From contig JAFXGV010000038.1 in assembly GCA_017536765.1 (NCBI GenBank), positions 1-64,000 on the forward strand: a stretch of DNA of 64,000 nt, given 5' to 3'. Source of the stretch: Bacteroidaceae bacterium. Lineage in GTDB: Bacteria; Bacteroidota; Bacteroidia; Bacteroidales; Bacteroidaceae. Shown piece by piece: positions 7,931 to 15,875 of this stretch. Made by a program: the position numbers and the translations under genes. The notes beneath the pieces were generated by a model. That model was given only the letters and a program-made list of their open reading frames with translations, was not told where the DNA came from and made no database searches. Each line of letters starts with the position of its first letter. Positions within the stretch are counted from its first letter, which is position 1.

Positions 7931-9355
7931 TCATTTTGCATCTATCACATATTTTTTATTGAGCATCTTATGCGTCACCACCACCCTCACACCAAATTTT
8001 TCGGCAACGTGGCGGGCTATATGTTCGGCACTATACACGGAACGATGCTGCCCACCCGTGCAACCGCAGCACACCTGTATATGAGTGAAGCCGCGCTTTT
8101 TGTAGGTATCCACCATATTATCCACAAGCGCATAGGCATTCTCAAGGAAGGCTGCAATATCGCTTTCGGTTTCCAGAAATTTTATCACCGGCTCGTCCAT
8201 ACCGCATAGTTTTTTATATGGTTCATAGCGTCCGGGGTTGTGTATTGCACGGCAATCGAACACAAATCCACCGCCATTGCCCGAATAATCGTCGGGTATT
8301 CCGCGACGATAAGAGAAACTCATAACATCAACCGTAAGGCCATCCTGCTGCTTTTTCACAAACATAGGCAACGCTGCAATCTCCGCCACCAAGCGGGCCA
8401 GATACGGGAACTCACCTTGTAAAAGGGTAAGTTGCTCCATCAACTGCGCAAGCGCACCGGGGATGGTTTCAACAAAGGCCTTTTTATGTTCATAGAGCCC
8501 CCTGAAACCATATGTTCCCAAATTCTGCAACAAACGGAACACACGGAACACCGTGAGCACACGCATAAAGGCAACACGGTCCACCAGGGTGTATTCATTC
8601 AGCGCACACAGGTATGCATCCACCATTTTATCCACAACCTGCGGTGTGTAGCAGGCACGCGCCTGCCCCACAAACGAAGCCACGTCGTAGTAAATGGGCC
8701 CCCTGCGCCCACCCTGGAAATCTATGAAGAAGGGGCGGCCGTCGTGTATCATCACATTGCGCGACTGGAAGTCCCTGTACATAAAGGTATTTCCGCAATC
8801 GCTCAACAGCAGGGCAGCCAGTTTCTCGAATTCATCCTCGAGCAGACTTTCGTTGAATTCCACGCCCACCCCTTTAAGGAAGCAATATTTGAAATAGTTA
8901 AGATCCCACATCACAGTGCGCCTGTCAAACTGCGCCACGGGGTAGCACTTTGAGAAATCGAAACCGGCAGCCACATCGAACTGAATACGCGGCAACACCG
9001 ACATTACCCTGCACAACATATCCACATCCTTATCTATGAAACAACCCGCTTCGCGCGACTCCTTCATATATGCAAAAAGCGACACATCGCCCAAATCCTC
9101 CTGCACATAACACAAACCGCAAGCCGACACAGCCAACACACGCGGAGCATCCACCCCGCAAGCAATGAACCGTTCACTCATAGAAACGAAGGCACTGTTC
9201 TCCTCAACGCAGGTGCCCACGGCACCAATGAGCGACACATCGCCCGCGCACATTCTATAATAGGAGCGGTTGGAGCCGTCGCCCGACAACTTCACAACCG
9301 ATGCAGCCCTGCGGCCGGTAACCTTTTCAAACAAATCATTCAGAGTAGCAATCAT
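7931..9355 (-). CDS. Phosphotransferase domain fused to RapZ C-terminal domain
   Basis: 474 residues in two parts. Residues 1-320 are an aminoglycoside/choline-kinase-like phosphotransferase: Brenner motif YRDFQSRN with Asp195, and IDFQGG with Asp212 as metal ligand, in a fold shared with AmgK-type sugar kinases. Residues 345-474 are the C-terminal domain of RapZ: FSYRRGIP, FDCRAIHNPGRY and GCTGGQHRSV (431-440). In gamma-proteobacteria that domain binds glucosamine-6-phosphate; here the usual RapZ N-terminal ATPase is replaced. I infer an amino-sugar kinase with a sensor domain. No substrate is proven. A TATCTTCG box lies 30 nt upstream. Domain assignments are firm and the function is not. 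Confidence 0.85.
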   Translation of the reverse strand: MIATLNDLFEKVTGRRAASVVKLSGDGSNRSYYRMCAGDVSLIGAVGTCVEENSAFVSMSERFIACGVDAPRVLAVSACGLCYVQEDLGDVSLFAYMKESREAGCFIDKDVDMLCRVMSVLPRIQFDVAAGFDFSKCYPVAQFDRRTVMWDLNYFKYCFLKGVGVEFNESLLEDEFEKLAALLLSDCGNTFMYRDFQSRNVMIHDGRPFFIDFQGGRRGPIYYDVASFVGQARACYTPQVVDKMVDAYLCALNEYTLVDRVAFMRVLTVFRVFRLLQNLGTYGFRGLYEHKKAFVETIPGALAQLMEQLTLLQGEFPYLARLVAEIAALPMFVKKQQDGLTVDVMSFSYRRGIPDDYSGNGGGFVFDCRAIHNPGRYEPYKKLCGMDEPVIKFLETESDIAAFLENAYALVDNMVDTYKKRGFTHIQVCCGCTGGQHRSVYSAEHIARHVAEKFGVRVVVTHKMLNKKYVIDAK

Positions 9356-9384
9356 ATTACCCTTATATTATATAGTCGTTTTTG

Positions 9385-9392
9385 CGAAGATA
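9385..9392 (-). promoter_or_regulatory. -7 promoter box of the kinase-RapZ gene
   Basis: Minus-strand TATCTTCG, 29 nt before the ATG at 9355. This is the common Bacteroidetes TATCTTCG variant. Confidence 0.6.
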
Positions 9393-9640
9393 CGTTAAGT
9401 TTGCCAAAAACTGAAGCCCTTTGCATTTTATTTAATGAATATTGACAATTAAACATCAATATGACAACTGCAGCTGCCATTTGGCACACATTTGTCAAAA
9501 CAAACAGCATTTTTAAGACAAATTGCTCTTTTTATCGCGTTTTATTGGAAAAACAGCCCGAAAACTCACGATAAAACAAACTTTTTTCTTGTTTTTTCAA
9601 AAAAACGCTTGCATTTCTTCATTTTTTCAAAATCATACAT
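9393..9640. promoter_or_regulatory. Upstream regulatory region of gdhA (no gene)
   Basis: The 407 bases between the divergent genes (9356-9762) hold no convincing gene; the 85-codon open frame at 9492 is AT-rich and unlike coding sequence. A dyad TGCCA-TT-TGGCA lies at 9475-9486, flanked by TGACA (9462-9466) and TGTCA (9493-9497), which are nearly symmetric about it. A further TTGACAA lies just upstream. This could be an operator cluster for nitrogen control of gdhA; that use is inference. Confidence 0.4.
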
Positions 9641-9675
9641 TAACTTTGCGCGACCACAAAAGAAAGAGTGGTCAT
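9641..9675 (+). promoter_or_regulatory. gdhA promoter and start-site hairpin
   Basis: TAACTTTG at 9641-9648 is a perfect -7 box. The expected start of transcription (near 9655) falls in an inverted repeat, GACCAC at about 9652 and GTGGTC at about 9669, leaving a leader of roughly 105 nt before the ATG. Confidence 0.6.
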
Positions 9676-9762
9676 TTGTGATAGAAATTTATACAATTAT
9701 TAACTTTTCCGACAGTTTGCAACGCGAGCTGCATACCACGAAGAAATAAAAAAAGCAATAAT

Positions 9763-11097
9763 ATGAAAGTAGAAACTACACTTGAGAACCTAAAAAAGAG
9801 ATTCCCCAACGAGCCTGAGTATTTTCAGGCAGTAGAAGAGGTGCTTAACTCCATTGAGGAGGAGTACAACAAACACCCCGAGTTTGAGGCAAACAACCTC
9901 ATAGAGCGCCTTTGCATCCCCGACAGAGTATTCACATTCCGTGTAACCTGGACCGACGACAAAGGCAACGTGCAGGTGAACACCGGCTACCGCGTGCAGC
10001 ACAACAACGCCATAGGCCCCTACAAAGGCGGCATCCGTTTCCACCCCTCGGTAAACGTTGGTATTCTCAAATACCTCGCTTTTGAGCAGACATTCAAAAA
10101 CTCACTCACCACCCTTCCTATGGGTGGCGCCAAGGGAGGTTCCGACTTCGACCCCAAAGGCAAGAGCGATGCCGAGGTTATGCGTTTCTGCCAAGCCTTC
10201 ATCACCGAGTTGTGGCGTAACATAGGTCCCGATATGGACGTTCCCGCAGGCGACATAGGCGTTGGCGGCCGCGAGGTTGGTTATATGTTCGGTATGTACA
10301 AGAAACTCACACGCCAGTTCAACGGTGTATTCACCGGCAAGGGCTTGGAGTTCGGTGGTTCACTCATACGCCCCGAAGCAACAGGCTACGGCAACATCTA
10401 CTTCTTGCAGGAGATGTTAAAGACACGCGGCCTGGACATAAAGGACAAAGTATGCCTTGTATCAGGTTCGGGTAACGTGGCACAGTACACTGTGGAGAAA
10501 ATCATCCAGCTCGGTGGTAAGGTTGTTACAATGAGCGACTCCAACGGTTACATCTACGACCCCGATGGCATCACACGCGAGAAGCTCGACTTTATTATGG
10601 AGCTGAAGAACGTGCGCCGTGGCCGCATCAAGGAGTATGCCGACAAGTATGGTTGCAAATATGTAGCCGATGCCAAACCTTGGGGCGAGAAGGGCGACAT
10701 AGCACTCCCCTCGGCAACACAGAACGAGATAAACGGCGAGCACGCCAAGACACTTGTTGCAAACGGTGTCATTGCGGTATCGGAAGGTGCCAATATGCCC
10801 TCAACACCCGCCGCTATCCACACATTCCAAGAGGCAAAAATACTTTATGCTCCCGGCAAGGCATCCAACGCAGGTGGTGTATCGGTATCGGGCCTCGAGA
10901 TGAGCCAGAACTCAGGAAAAATCAACTGGAGCAGCGCCAAGGTTGACGAAATGCTTCACGAGATTATGTACAACATACACCAGGCTTGTGTAAAGTATGG
11001 TACACGCGAGGATGGCTACATCGACTATGTAAAGGGCGCCAACGTAGCCGGCTTCCTTAAAGTAGCCAAAGCAATGATGGCACAAGGTATCGTATAA
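9763..11097 (+). CDS. gdhA: NADP-type glutamate dehydrogenase
   Basis: 444 residues, the normal length of hexameric bacterial GdhA (about 445-450). Aminates 2-oxoglutarate with ammonium to form glutamate in the cytosol. The catalytic region is intact: GYRVQHNNAIGPYKGGIRFHP (glutamate binding), PMGGAKGGSDFDPKG with the catalytic lysine near 126, and PAGDIGVGGREVGYMFG with the catalytic aspartate. The nucleotide-binding loop is VSGSGNVAQY. It is monocistronic with a long regulated leader. Codons are those of a highly expressed gene. The last 33 bases of the gene and about 26 bases after it are repeated at 11207-11264. Confidence 0.97.
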   Translation: MKVETTLENLKKRFPNEPEYFQAVEEVLNSIEEEYNKHPEFEANNLIERLCIPDRVFTFRVTWTDDKGNVQVNTGYRVQHNNAIGPYKGGIRFHPSVNVGILKYLAFEQTFKNSLTTLPMGGAKGGSDFDPKGKSDAEVMRFCQAFITELWRNIGPDMDVPAGDIGVGGREVGYMFGMYKKLTRQFNGVFTGKGLEFGGSLIRPEATGYGNIYFLQEMLKTRGLDIKDKVCLVSGSGNVAQYTVEKIIQLGGKVVTMSDSNGYIYDPDGITREKLDFIMELKNVRRGRIKEYADKYGCKYVADAKPWGEKGDIALPSATQNEINGEHAKTLVANGVIAVSEGANMPSTPAAIHTFQEAKILYAPGKASNAGGVSVSGLEMSQNSGKINWSSAKVDEMLHEIMYNIHQACVKYGTREDGYIDYVKGANVAGFLKVAKAMMAQGIV

Positions 11098-11123
11098 TTA
11101 CAAATACAAATACTGCCTAACTT
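11065..11123 (+). repeat. Copy A of a 59-bp direct repeat covering the 3' end of gdhA
   Basis: Begins in the last codons of gdhA and runs 26 bases past its stop. Copy B is at 11207-11264 with a few substitutions and one indel. The two flank a palindromic element. Confidence 0.9.
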
Positions 11124-11127
11124 AGGG

Positions 11128-11198
11128 AACTATCGCAGCAATAAGTCGCACGAAGCGCGGGATTTATCGCGCCGTGCGGGTTGCGAATAGCGATAGTT
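11128..11198. repeat. 71-bp palindromic element (locus 1 of three)
   Basis: The outer arms AACTATCGC (11128-11136) and GCGATAGTT (11190-11198) are perfectly complementary. Inside are AGCAATAAGTCGCACG, an inner GCGCG/CGCGC hairpin, CGTGCGG and GGTTGCGAA. The same plan, with different but self-complementary outer and inner stems, occurs at 21107-21172 and 45511-45588. No reading frame or transposase is present. It resembles REP- or MITE-like elements; no known family could be assigned without a search. Confidence 0.75.
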
Positions 11199-11206
11199 GC
11201 CAAATT

Positions 11207-11264
11207 GCCAAAGCAATGATGGCACAAGGTATTGTATAATGTAAATACAAGAACTACCTAACTT
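11207..11264 (+). repeat. Copy B of the gdhA 3'-end repeat (broken gene fragment)
   Basis: Repeats the last 11 codons of gdhA, including its stop, and the following bases, at an offset of 142 bp from copy A. The sequence beyond gdhA to 11452 otherwise contains only the palindromic element and a terminator, with no gene. Confidence 0.9.
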
Positions 11265-11290
11265 TGTAAATCTTCGCTTAAAAGCGATTA

Positions 11291-11334
11291 AATAAAACGA
11301 GATGCGGTGATTAATCACCGCATCTCGTTTTATT
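11291..11334. terminator. Perfect 44-bp palindrome, terminator of gdhA
   Basis: The two 22-base halves are exact reverse complements with no spacer (centre TTAA). The flanks AATAAAA and TTTTATT give T-rich tails in both directions. It probably ends gdhA transcription; as RNA the central bases form the loop. Confidence 0.8.
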
Positions 11335-11452
11335 ATCAAGAGGTTGGAAATTTACTTTCACCACATTTTAACACTTGAAAATAGTTTTTGCTACTTTTTT
11401 GACTTATTTTTGTTGAAATCGCATATAACATTAACCATAAATATTAAATACT

Positions 11453-14440
11453 ATGAAAAAAATCTACATCAGGCAACTACTAACGGCCATATTACTGCTA
11501 TGCAGCACTATGGCACAAGCCGTAAATTTTCAAGTTGATGATATCGACTACACCATCATCGACGAAACAAACCTGACTGTCGAAGTAAGGAGCGTTCATA
11601 AACAGGTAGTGGAGGTAATAATACCCTCTTCCATCACTTATGAAGGAATAACATACACTGTTACAAAAATCAAAAAAAGTGGTTTCAACAACTGCAGTGA
11701 ACTCGTAAAAGTTACCATACCCGGAAGTGTAACCACCATAGGCGAGAAAGCATTCTACAATTGTAGCGCACTTACAGATGTTGTAATACCCGAAGGAACT
11801 ATAGACATTGGCACAAATGCATTCTACGGTTGCAGTGCATTGACAACCGTAACAATCCCTAAAAGCCTGAAGACCGTTGGTAGTGGAGCATTCTTGGAGT
11901 GTACAGCCATCACAACGGTAAACATCAGCGATTTGAAGGCTTGGTGCGAAATAAATTTCGGTGGCGCACTCAACTATTTCAACTCCATTCTTATCGACCT
12001 TTCGGCCAACCCGCTATTTAACTGGGTTAGCTCCCCTGCAGATGACATCTACGGTGGTTGGGCTACAGAATTTTCAGAGCCAAGAGATTTAGTACTCAAT
12101 GGCGAAATAATCAAAGACCTCGTAATTCCGGCAAACGTATATAGCATAGCCGGACATTTCATTGGCTGCTCTGCCGAAAGTGTATCGTTTGAACACCCCG
12201 ACGAGAATATGCCCGCAGACATCGAGTACCGCATAGGAGAATATTCATTCGGAGGAATGAAGAACCTGAAAAAGGTCGTTCTGCCCGATTTCTACGCAGC
12301 CATTGGTTGCGCGGCGTTCTATGAGTGCACCAGTCTCGAAGAACTTGTGATAAACAAAAATTACCTATGGGGATTCGAAGAGAACATAAGCTCTTGGGCA
12401 GACCTACCTCAAGAAATAGAAACATTCCAAGGCTGCACACACCTTAAAAAACTCATCATAAAAGAGGGAGTAAACACGCTTGAGGACATCTTCGGTACAC
12501 AATTCTCATATAGTCCTCCCGGCACAAGATACGAGACGCTGGAGATAGATTCATTATGTATTCCCAACCTTTCAACCATCGAGCCCATCATTAAAGCCAA
12601 TACCATCGACTACACCACCGAGGCTGCTTGGTACAACTCCACGCTCGATTTATATGGCGATTGCAAAGTACTCATTGCAGGAAAACCCGTGAAAGAAAAG
12701 AGCGGGGAACTCATTATTCCCGATGGAGTAACAGCCATTTATGGAGAAAAGATAAATGGTGCCAACATCACTAAAGTAATGTTACCGGGAAGCGTTACAC
12801 ATATACATAACAACGCTTTCGCGGATTGCACGGAATTGAGCGAAATAAACATACCCGAAAGCGTAACATACATAGGTAAAGGAGCCTTCGACAACACGGC
12901 AATATACAACAACTGCACCGACAACCTTTTATACATAGACAATTGGTTGGTAGCTTACAAAGGCGACAAATTGGGAGATATCACCATAAAAGAGGGAACA
13001 AAAAATATTGCCGACGAGACCTTCACGTCGTGCACCCACCTCACAAGTATAAAACTCCCCAACAGCATTACACATATAAATGACAAAACATTCAGAGGTT
13101 GCACAGCGCTTGCCAACTTCAATTTTAGCCCCAACATCACCAAAATAGGTTTCTCTGCTTTTGAAGGCTGCGCTGCACTTACAAGCATAACAATCCCCGA
13201 GAGTATCACAACAATACCTCATCGTGCATTTTATGGCTGCACATCACTTGCCAAAATTGAGTTTCACCCGGGCATTGCTAAAATTGAAAGCGAAGCATTC
13301 CATAACACAGCCTGGTACAACAACAATGCCGACGGATTGCTCTATCTGAACAACTGGCTCATAGGCTGTAAAGGAGAGTTTGCACAAGACAGCCTTATCA
13401 TAGAGGAGGGAACCATTGGCATTGCCGACGGAGCCGATTTTAGAAATCCAAGCACCATAGTTATGCCAAAAAGCCTTGCATACATAGGAGCAAACGTATT
13501 CGTTAGCCAACACAGAGATTGCGATGTCATAACGTACGCAACCACACCACCCACATTGGAAGAAAACTCCTTCTATAACAAATACCAATTCTGCATTATT
13601 GTGAACATAGGAAAAGGCATCATAAATGCATACCAAGAGGCTAAATACTGGAACGAATTTGGCGAGATAGTTGCGAGTAGCACTCTCAACAACATAAACT
13701 ATGTACCCGTGTCGGAAGATGAAAGAACCGTTGCCATAAGCGAATATTATGGCAACGACACCACCCTTGCCATTCCCGCAACAGTAGAGTTTTATGGAGA
13801 GGAGTACGATGTAATAGAAATCAACTCATCGGCATTCAAAGGGAACGCCACGCTAACAAACATTACAATCCCCAATAGCATTACAAACATCGGAGCTTCG
13901 GCATTCAGCGGATGCACTGCACTCGCAAGCATCAACCTGCCCATCGGTTTAGAAACAATTGAAAGAAATACATTCAACGGATGCACTGCACTCACAAACA
14001 TCGATATTCCGGGTAGCGTTACCACCATTGGAACTTCGGCATTTGAGGGATGCTCTGCACTCACAAGAATTTATATACCCGAAAGTGTAATAAAAATAGA
14101 ATCGGCATTCGCAGGTTGTAACAACATCAAAGAGATTTTCTCAAACAGCGCAACACCCGCATCTATATCATCAAGCACCTTCGACAAAGCCACGCAAACC
14201 GATGCCACCCTGTATATCCCCGCCGGAACCCTCAGCAAATACACACATATACGTTTGGGACGATTTTGGCGCAACTTCTCAAATATTGTGGAAATGGACT
14301 TCACCGGCATCAACGACATTGAAGCCGAGGAATCTTTCCAAGGCATAAAAGATGTATATTACGACCTCAACGGCCGCATTGCCACAAATCCCACAAAGGG
14401 CATTTACATACGCAACGGCAAGAAAATAGTTGTTGAGTAA
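11453..14440 (+). CDS. BspA-like leucine-rich repeat surface protein
   Basis: 995 residues. A signal peptide (MKKIYIRQLLTAILLLCSTMAQA) precedes many LRR_5-type repeats of about 23 residues with the pattern FxGCxxLTxITIPxSVTxIGxxAF, visible from about 60 to 260 and from 430 to 960, separated by less regular segments. The end (YDLNGRIATNPTKGIYIRNGKK) is the tail often found on secreted Bacteroidales proteins and may be a sorting signal. It should be exported and shown on the surface; BspA relatives bind host proteins or other bacteria, but no ligand can be named here. It is monocistronic between two terminators. Its AT-richer codon use, relative to neighbouring housekeeping genes, fits an accessory gene. 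Confidence 0.9.
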   Translation: MKKIYIRQLLTAILLLCSTMAQAVNFQVDDIDYTIIDETNLTVEVRSVHKQVVEVIIPSSITYEGITYTVTKIKKSGFNNCSELVKVTIPGSVTTIGEKAFYNCSALTDVVIPEGTIDIGTNAFYGCSALTTVTIPKSLKTVGSGAFLECTAITTVNISDLKAWCEINFGGALNYFNSILIDLSANPLFNWVSSPADDIYGGWATEFSEPRDLVLNGEIIKDLVIPANVYSIAGHFIGCSAESVSFEHPDENMPADIEYRIGEYSFGGMKNLKKVVLPDFYAAIGCAAFYECTSLEELVINKNYLWGFEENISSWADLPQEIETFQGCTHLKKLIIKEGVNTLEDIFGTQFSYSPPGTRYETLEIDSLCIPNLSTIEPIIKANTIDYTTEAAWYNSTLDLYGDCKVLIAGKPVKEKSGELIIPDGVTAIYGEKINGANITKVMLPGSVTHIHNNAFADCTELSEINIPESVTYIGKGAFDNTAIYNNCTDNLLYIDNWLVAYKGDKLGDITIKEGTKNIADETFTSCTHLTSIKLPNSITHINDKTFRGCTALANFNFSPNITKIGFSAFEGCAALTSITIPESITTIPHRAFYGCTSLAKIEFHPGIAKIESEAFHNTAWYNNNADGLLYLNNWLIGCKGEFAQDSLIIEEGTIGIADGADFRNPSTIVMPKSLAYIGANVFVSQHRDCDVITYATTPPTLEENSFYNKYQFCIIVNIGKGIINAYQEAKYWNEFGEIVASSTLNNINYVPVSEDERTVAISEYYGNDTTLAIPATVEFYGEEYDVIEINSSAFKGNATLTNITIPNSITNIGASAFSGCTALASINLPIGLETIERNTFNGCTALTNIDIPGSVTTIGTSAFEGCSALTRIYIPESVIKIESAFAGCNNIKEIFSNSATPASISSSTFDKATQTDATLYIPAGTLSKYTHIRLGRFWRNFSNIVEMDFTGINDIEAEESFQGIKDVYYDLNGRIATNPTKGIYIRNGKKIVVE

Positions 14441-14462
14441 TCAATGGTATATAACCATTACA

Positions 14463-14499
14463 CAAAAAGCAGGTTTCCGTGCGGGAACCTGCTTTTTGT
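14463..14499 (+). terminator. Intrinsic terminator after the LRR gene
   Basis: CAAAAAGCAGGTT and AACCTGCTTTTTG pair around a short centre, with a T-run in the 3' arm. It lies 23-60 nt after the stop at 14440. Confidence 0.9.
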
Positions 14500-14567
14500 C
14501 TTATAAATAGTTGCTACACGAATGGAAAAAAGTTACCTTCGCAAAAGAATTTTCACAAACACACACT

Positions 14568-15758
14568 ATGCAACAAAAGAAAAGCGGCTGGAGCTGGATA
14601 CCCACACTCTATTTTGCCGAAGGACTCCCCTACTTTGCCGTAACCGCGATATCGGTTATACTATACAAACGTATGGGTGTGAGCAACACCGACATTGCCC
14701 TATACACAAGCTGGCTCTACCTGCCTTGGGTGATAAAACCATTCTGGAGCCCCATTGTGGAGATGCTGAAAACACGCCGCGTGTGGATTGTGGGCACGCA
14801 GCTCATTATAGGTGCAATGCTTGCCGCCGTGGCATTCACACTGCCGTTGAACGATTTTTTCCGCTGGTCGCTTGCCATATTCTGGTTAATGGCATTCAGT
14901 TCAGCCACGCACGACATTGCAGCCGACGGCTTTTATATGTTGGGGCTCACAGGCGAGCAGCAATCCTTCTTTTCGGGAATACGCAGCATCTTCTACCGCA
15001 TAGCAACCATATTCGGGCAAGGGGTGCTCATCATAGTCGCAGGCCTGCTGGAGAAAAAGACAGGCTCCACCGTTACCGCCTGGAGCATAACATTTGCAGC
15101 CACAGCAGCCATTATGCTGCTGCTTGGAGGCTACCACGCCAAGGCACTGCCCACACCGGCCAACGACGTATCGCGCAGCATAAGCGGGTTGAAGGATGCC
15201 ATGGCCAACTTCAAGGAGATACTTGTAACCTATTTCAAGAAGCCAGGCATAGTAACAGCCGTGCTCTTTATGCTGCTGTTCCGTCTGCCCGAGGCACAGC
15301 TCGTGAAACTGCTGAACCCATTCCTGCTCGACAGCCGCGAGGCAGGCGGTTTGGGGTTATCTACCGAGCAGATAGGCATCACATACGGCACCATAGGCGT
15401 AATAGGCCTCATAATAGGTGGCATAGCCGGCGGCATAGCAATATCAAAGAAAGGACTTAAATATTGGCTATGGCCTATGGTTGTGGCAATTTCACTGCCC
15501 GACCTTGTGTATGTATATCTGAGTATGGCGCAACCGAGCAGCCAAGCGATAATAGACCTTTGCATATTCATAGAACAGATGGGTTACGGGTTCGGCTTCA
15601 CCGCCTATATGCTATACCTAATCTATTTTGCACAAGGCAAATACCCCACAGCACACTACGCAATATCCACCGCATTTATGGCACTTGGTATGATGCTCCC
15701 GGGAATGGTAAGCGGCTACATACAGCAGATTTTGGGGTATGAGCTCTTCTTCTGGTAG
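14568..15758 (+). CDS. AmpG/MurT-like MFS permease, cut short by an in-frame amber codon
   Basis: 396 residues to the TAG at 15756-15758. I use the ATG at 14568 (MQQKKSGWSWIPTLYFAEGLPYF); the open frame before it lacks family similarity. The start WIPTLYFAEGLPY and the following YKRMGVSNTDIALYTSWL are AmpG-like, so it probably imports a muropeptide or amino sugar through the inner membrane. About eleven hydrophobic segments are visible. After the amber codon the frame stays open for 24 codons (to TAA 15831-15833) and encodes a hydrophobic stretch and a charged end, KIDADFGKK, usual at the end of such permeases. The preceding codon is TGG, so a Trp-to-stop change is likely. The BadF kinase follows, as in the MurT-MurK pair of Tannerella. 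Confidence 0.88.
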   Translation: MQQKKSGWSWIPTLYFAEGLPYFAVTAISVILYKRMGVSNTDIALYTSWLYLPWVIKPFWSPIVEMLKTRRVWIVGTQLIIGAMLAAVAFTLPLNDFFRWSLAIFWLMAFSSATHDIAADGFYMLGLTGEQQSFFSGIRSIFYRIATIFGQGVLIIVAGLLEKKTGSTVTAWSITFAATAAIMLLLGGYHAKALPTPANDVSRSISGLKDAMANFKEILVTYFKKPGIVTAVLFMLLFRLPEAQLVKLLNPFLLDSREAGGLGLSTEQIGITYGTIGVIGLIIGGIAGGIAISKKGLKYWLWPMVVAISLPDLVYVYLSMAQPSSQAIIDLCIFIEQMGYGFGFTAYMLYLIYFAQGKYPTAHYAISTAFMALGMMLPGMVSGYIQQILGYELFFW

Positions 15759-15833
15759 GTGATGGTGTGCTGTTTAGCCACTTTTGCGGTATCAGCAATG
15801 CTAAAAATCGATGCCGACTTTGGAAAGAAATAA
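15759..15833 (+). pseudogene. Cut-off 3' part of the permease gene beyond the amber stop
   Basis: Twenty-four sense codons in the same frame as the permease, then TAA. They read as a membrane segment (VMVCCLATFAVSAML) followed by a hydrophilic tail. There is no start codon or gap at the boundary, so this is the original end of the gene and not a new one. Confidence 0.8.
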
Positions 15834-15875
15834 AAATAGACGTATCTTCGCGGAAAATTACAGGAGACAGATAAT

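Noticed and set aside
9492-9749. 85-codon gene upstream of gdhA
   Set aside because: AT-rich, Phe/Lys/Ser-rich, without homology or start signals, and it contains the gdhA promoter.
15756-15758. Reassigned TAG codon (alternative genetic code)
   Set aside because: TAG ends other genes here, for example the methyltransferase at 858-860, so it is an ordinary stop.
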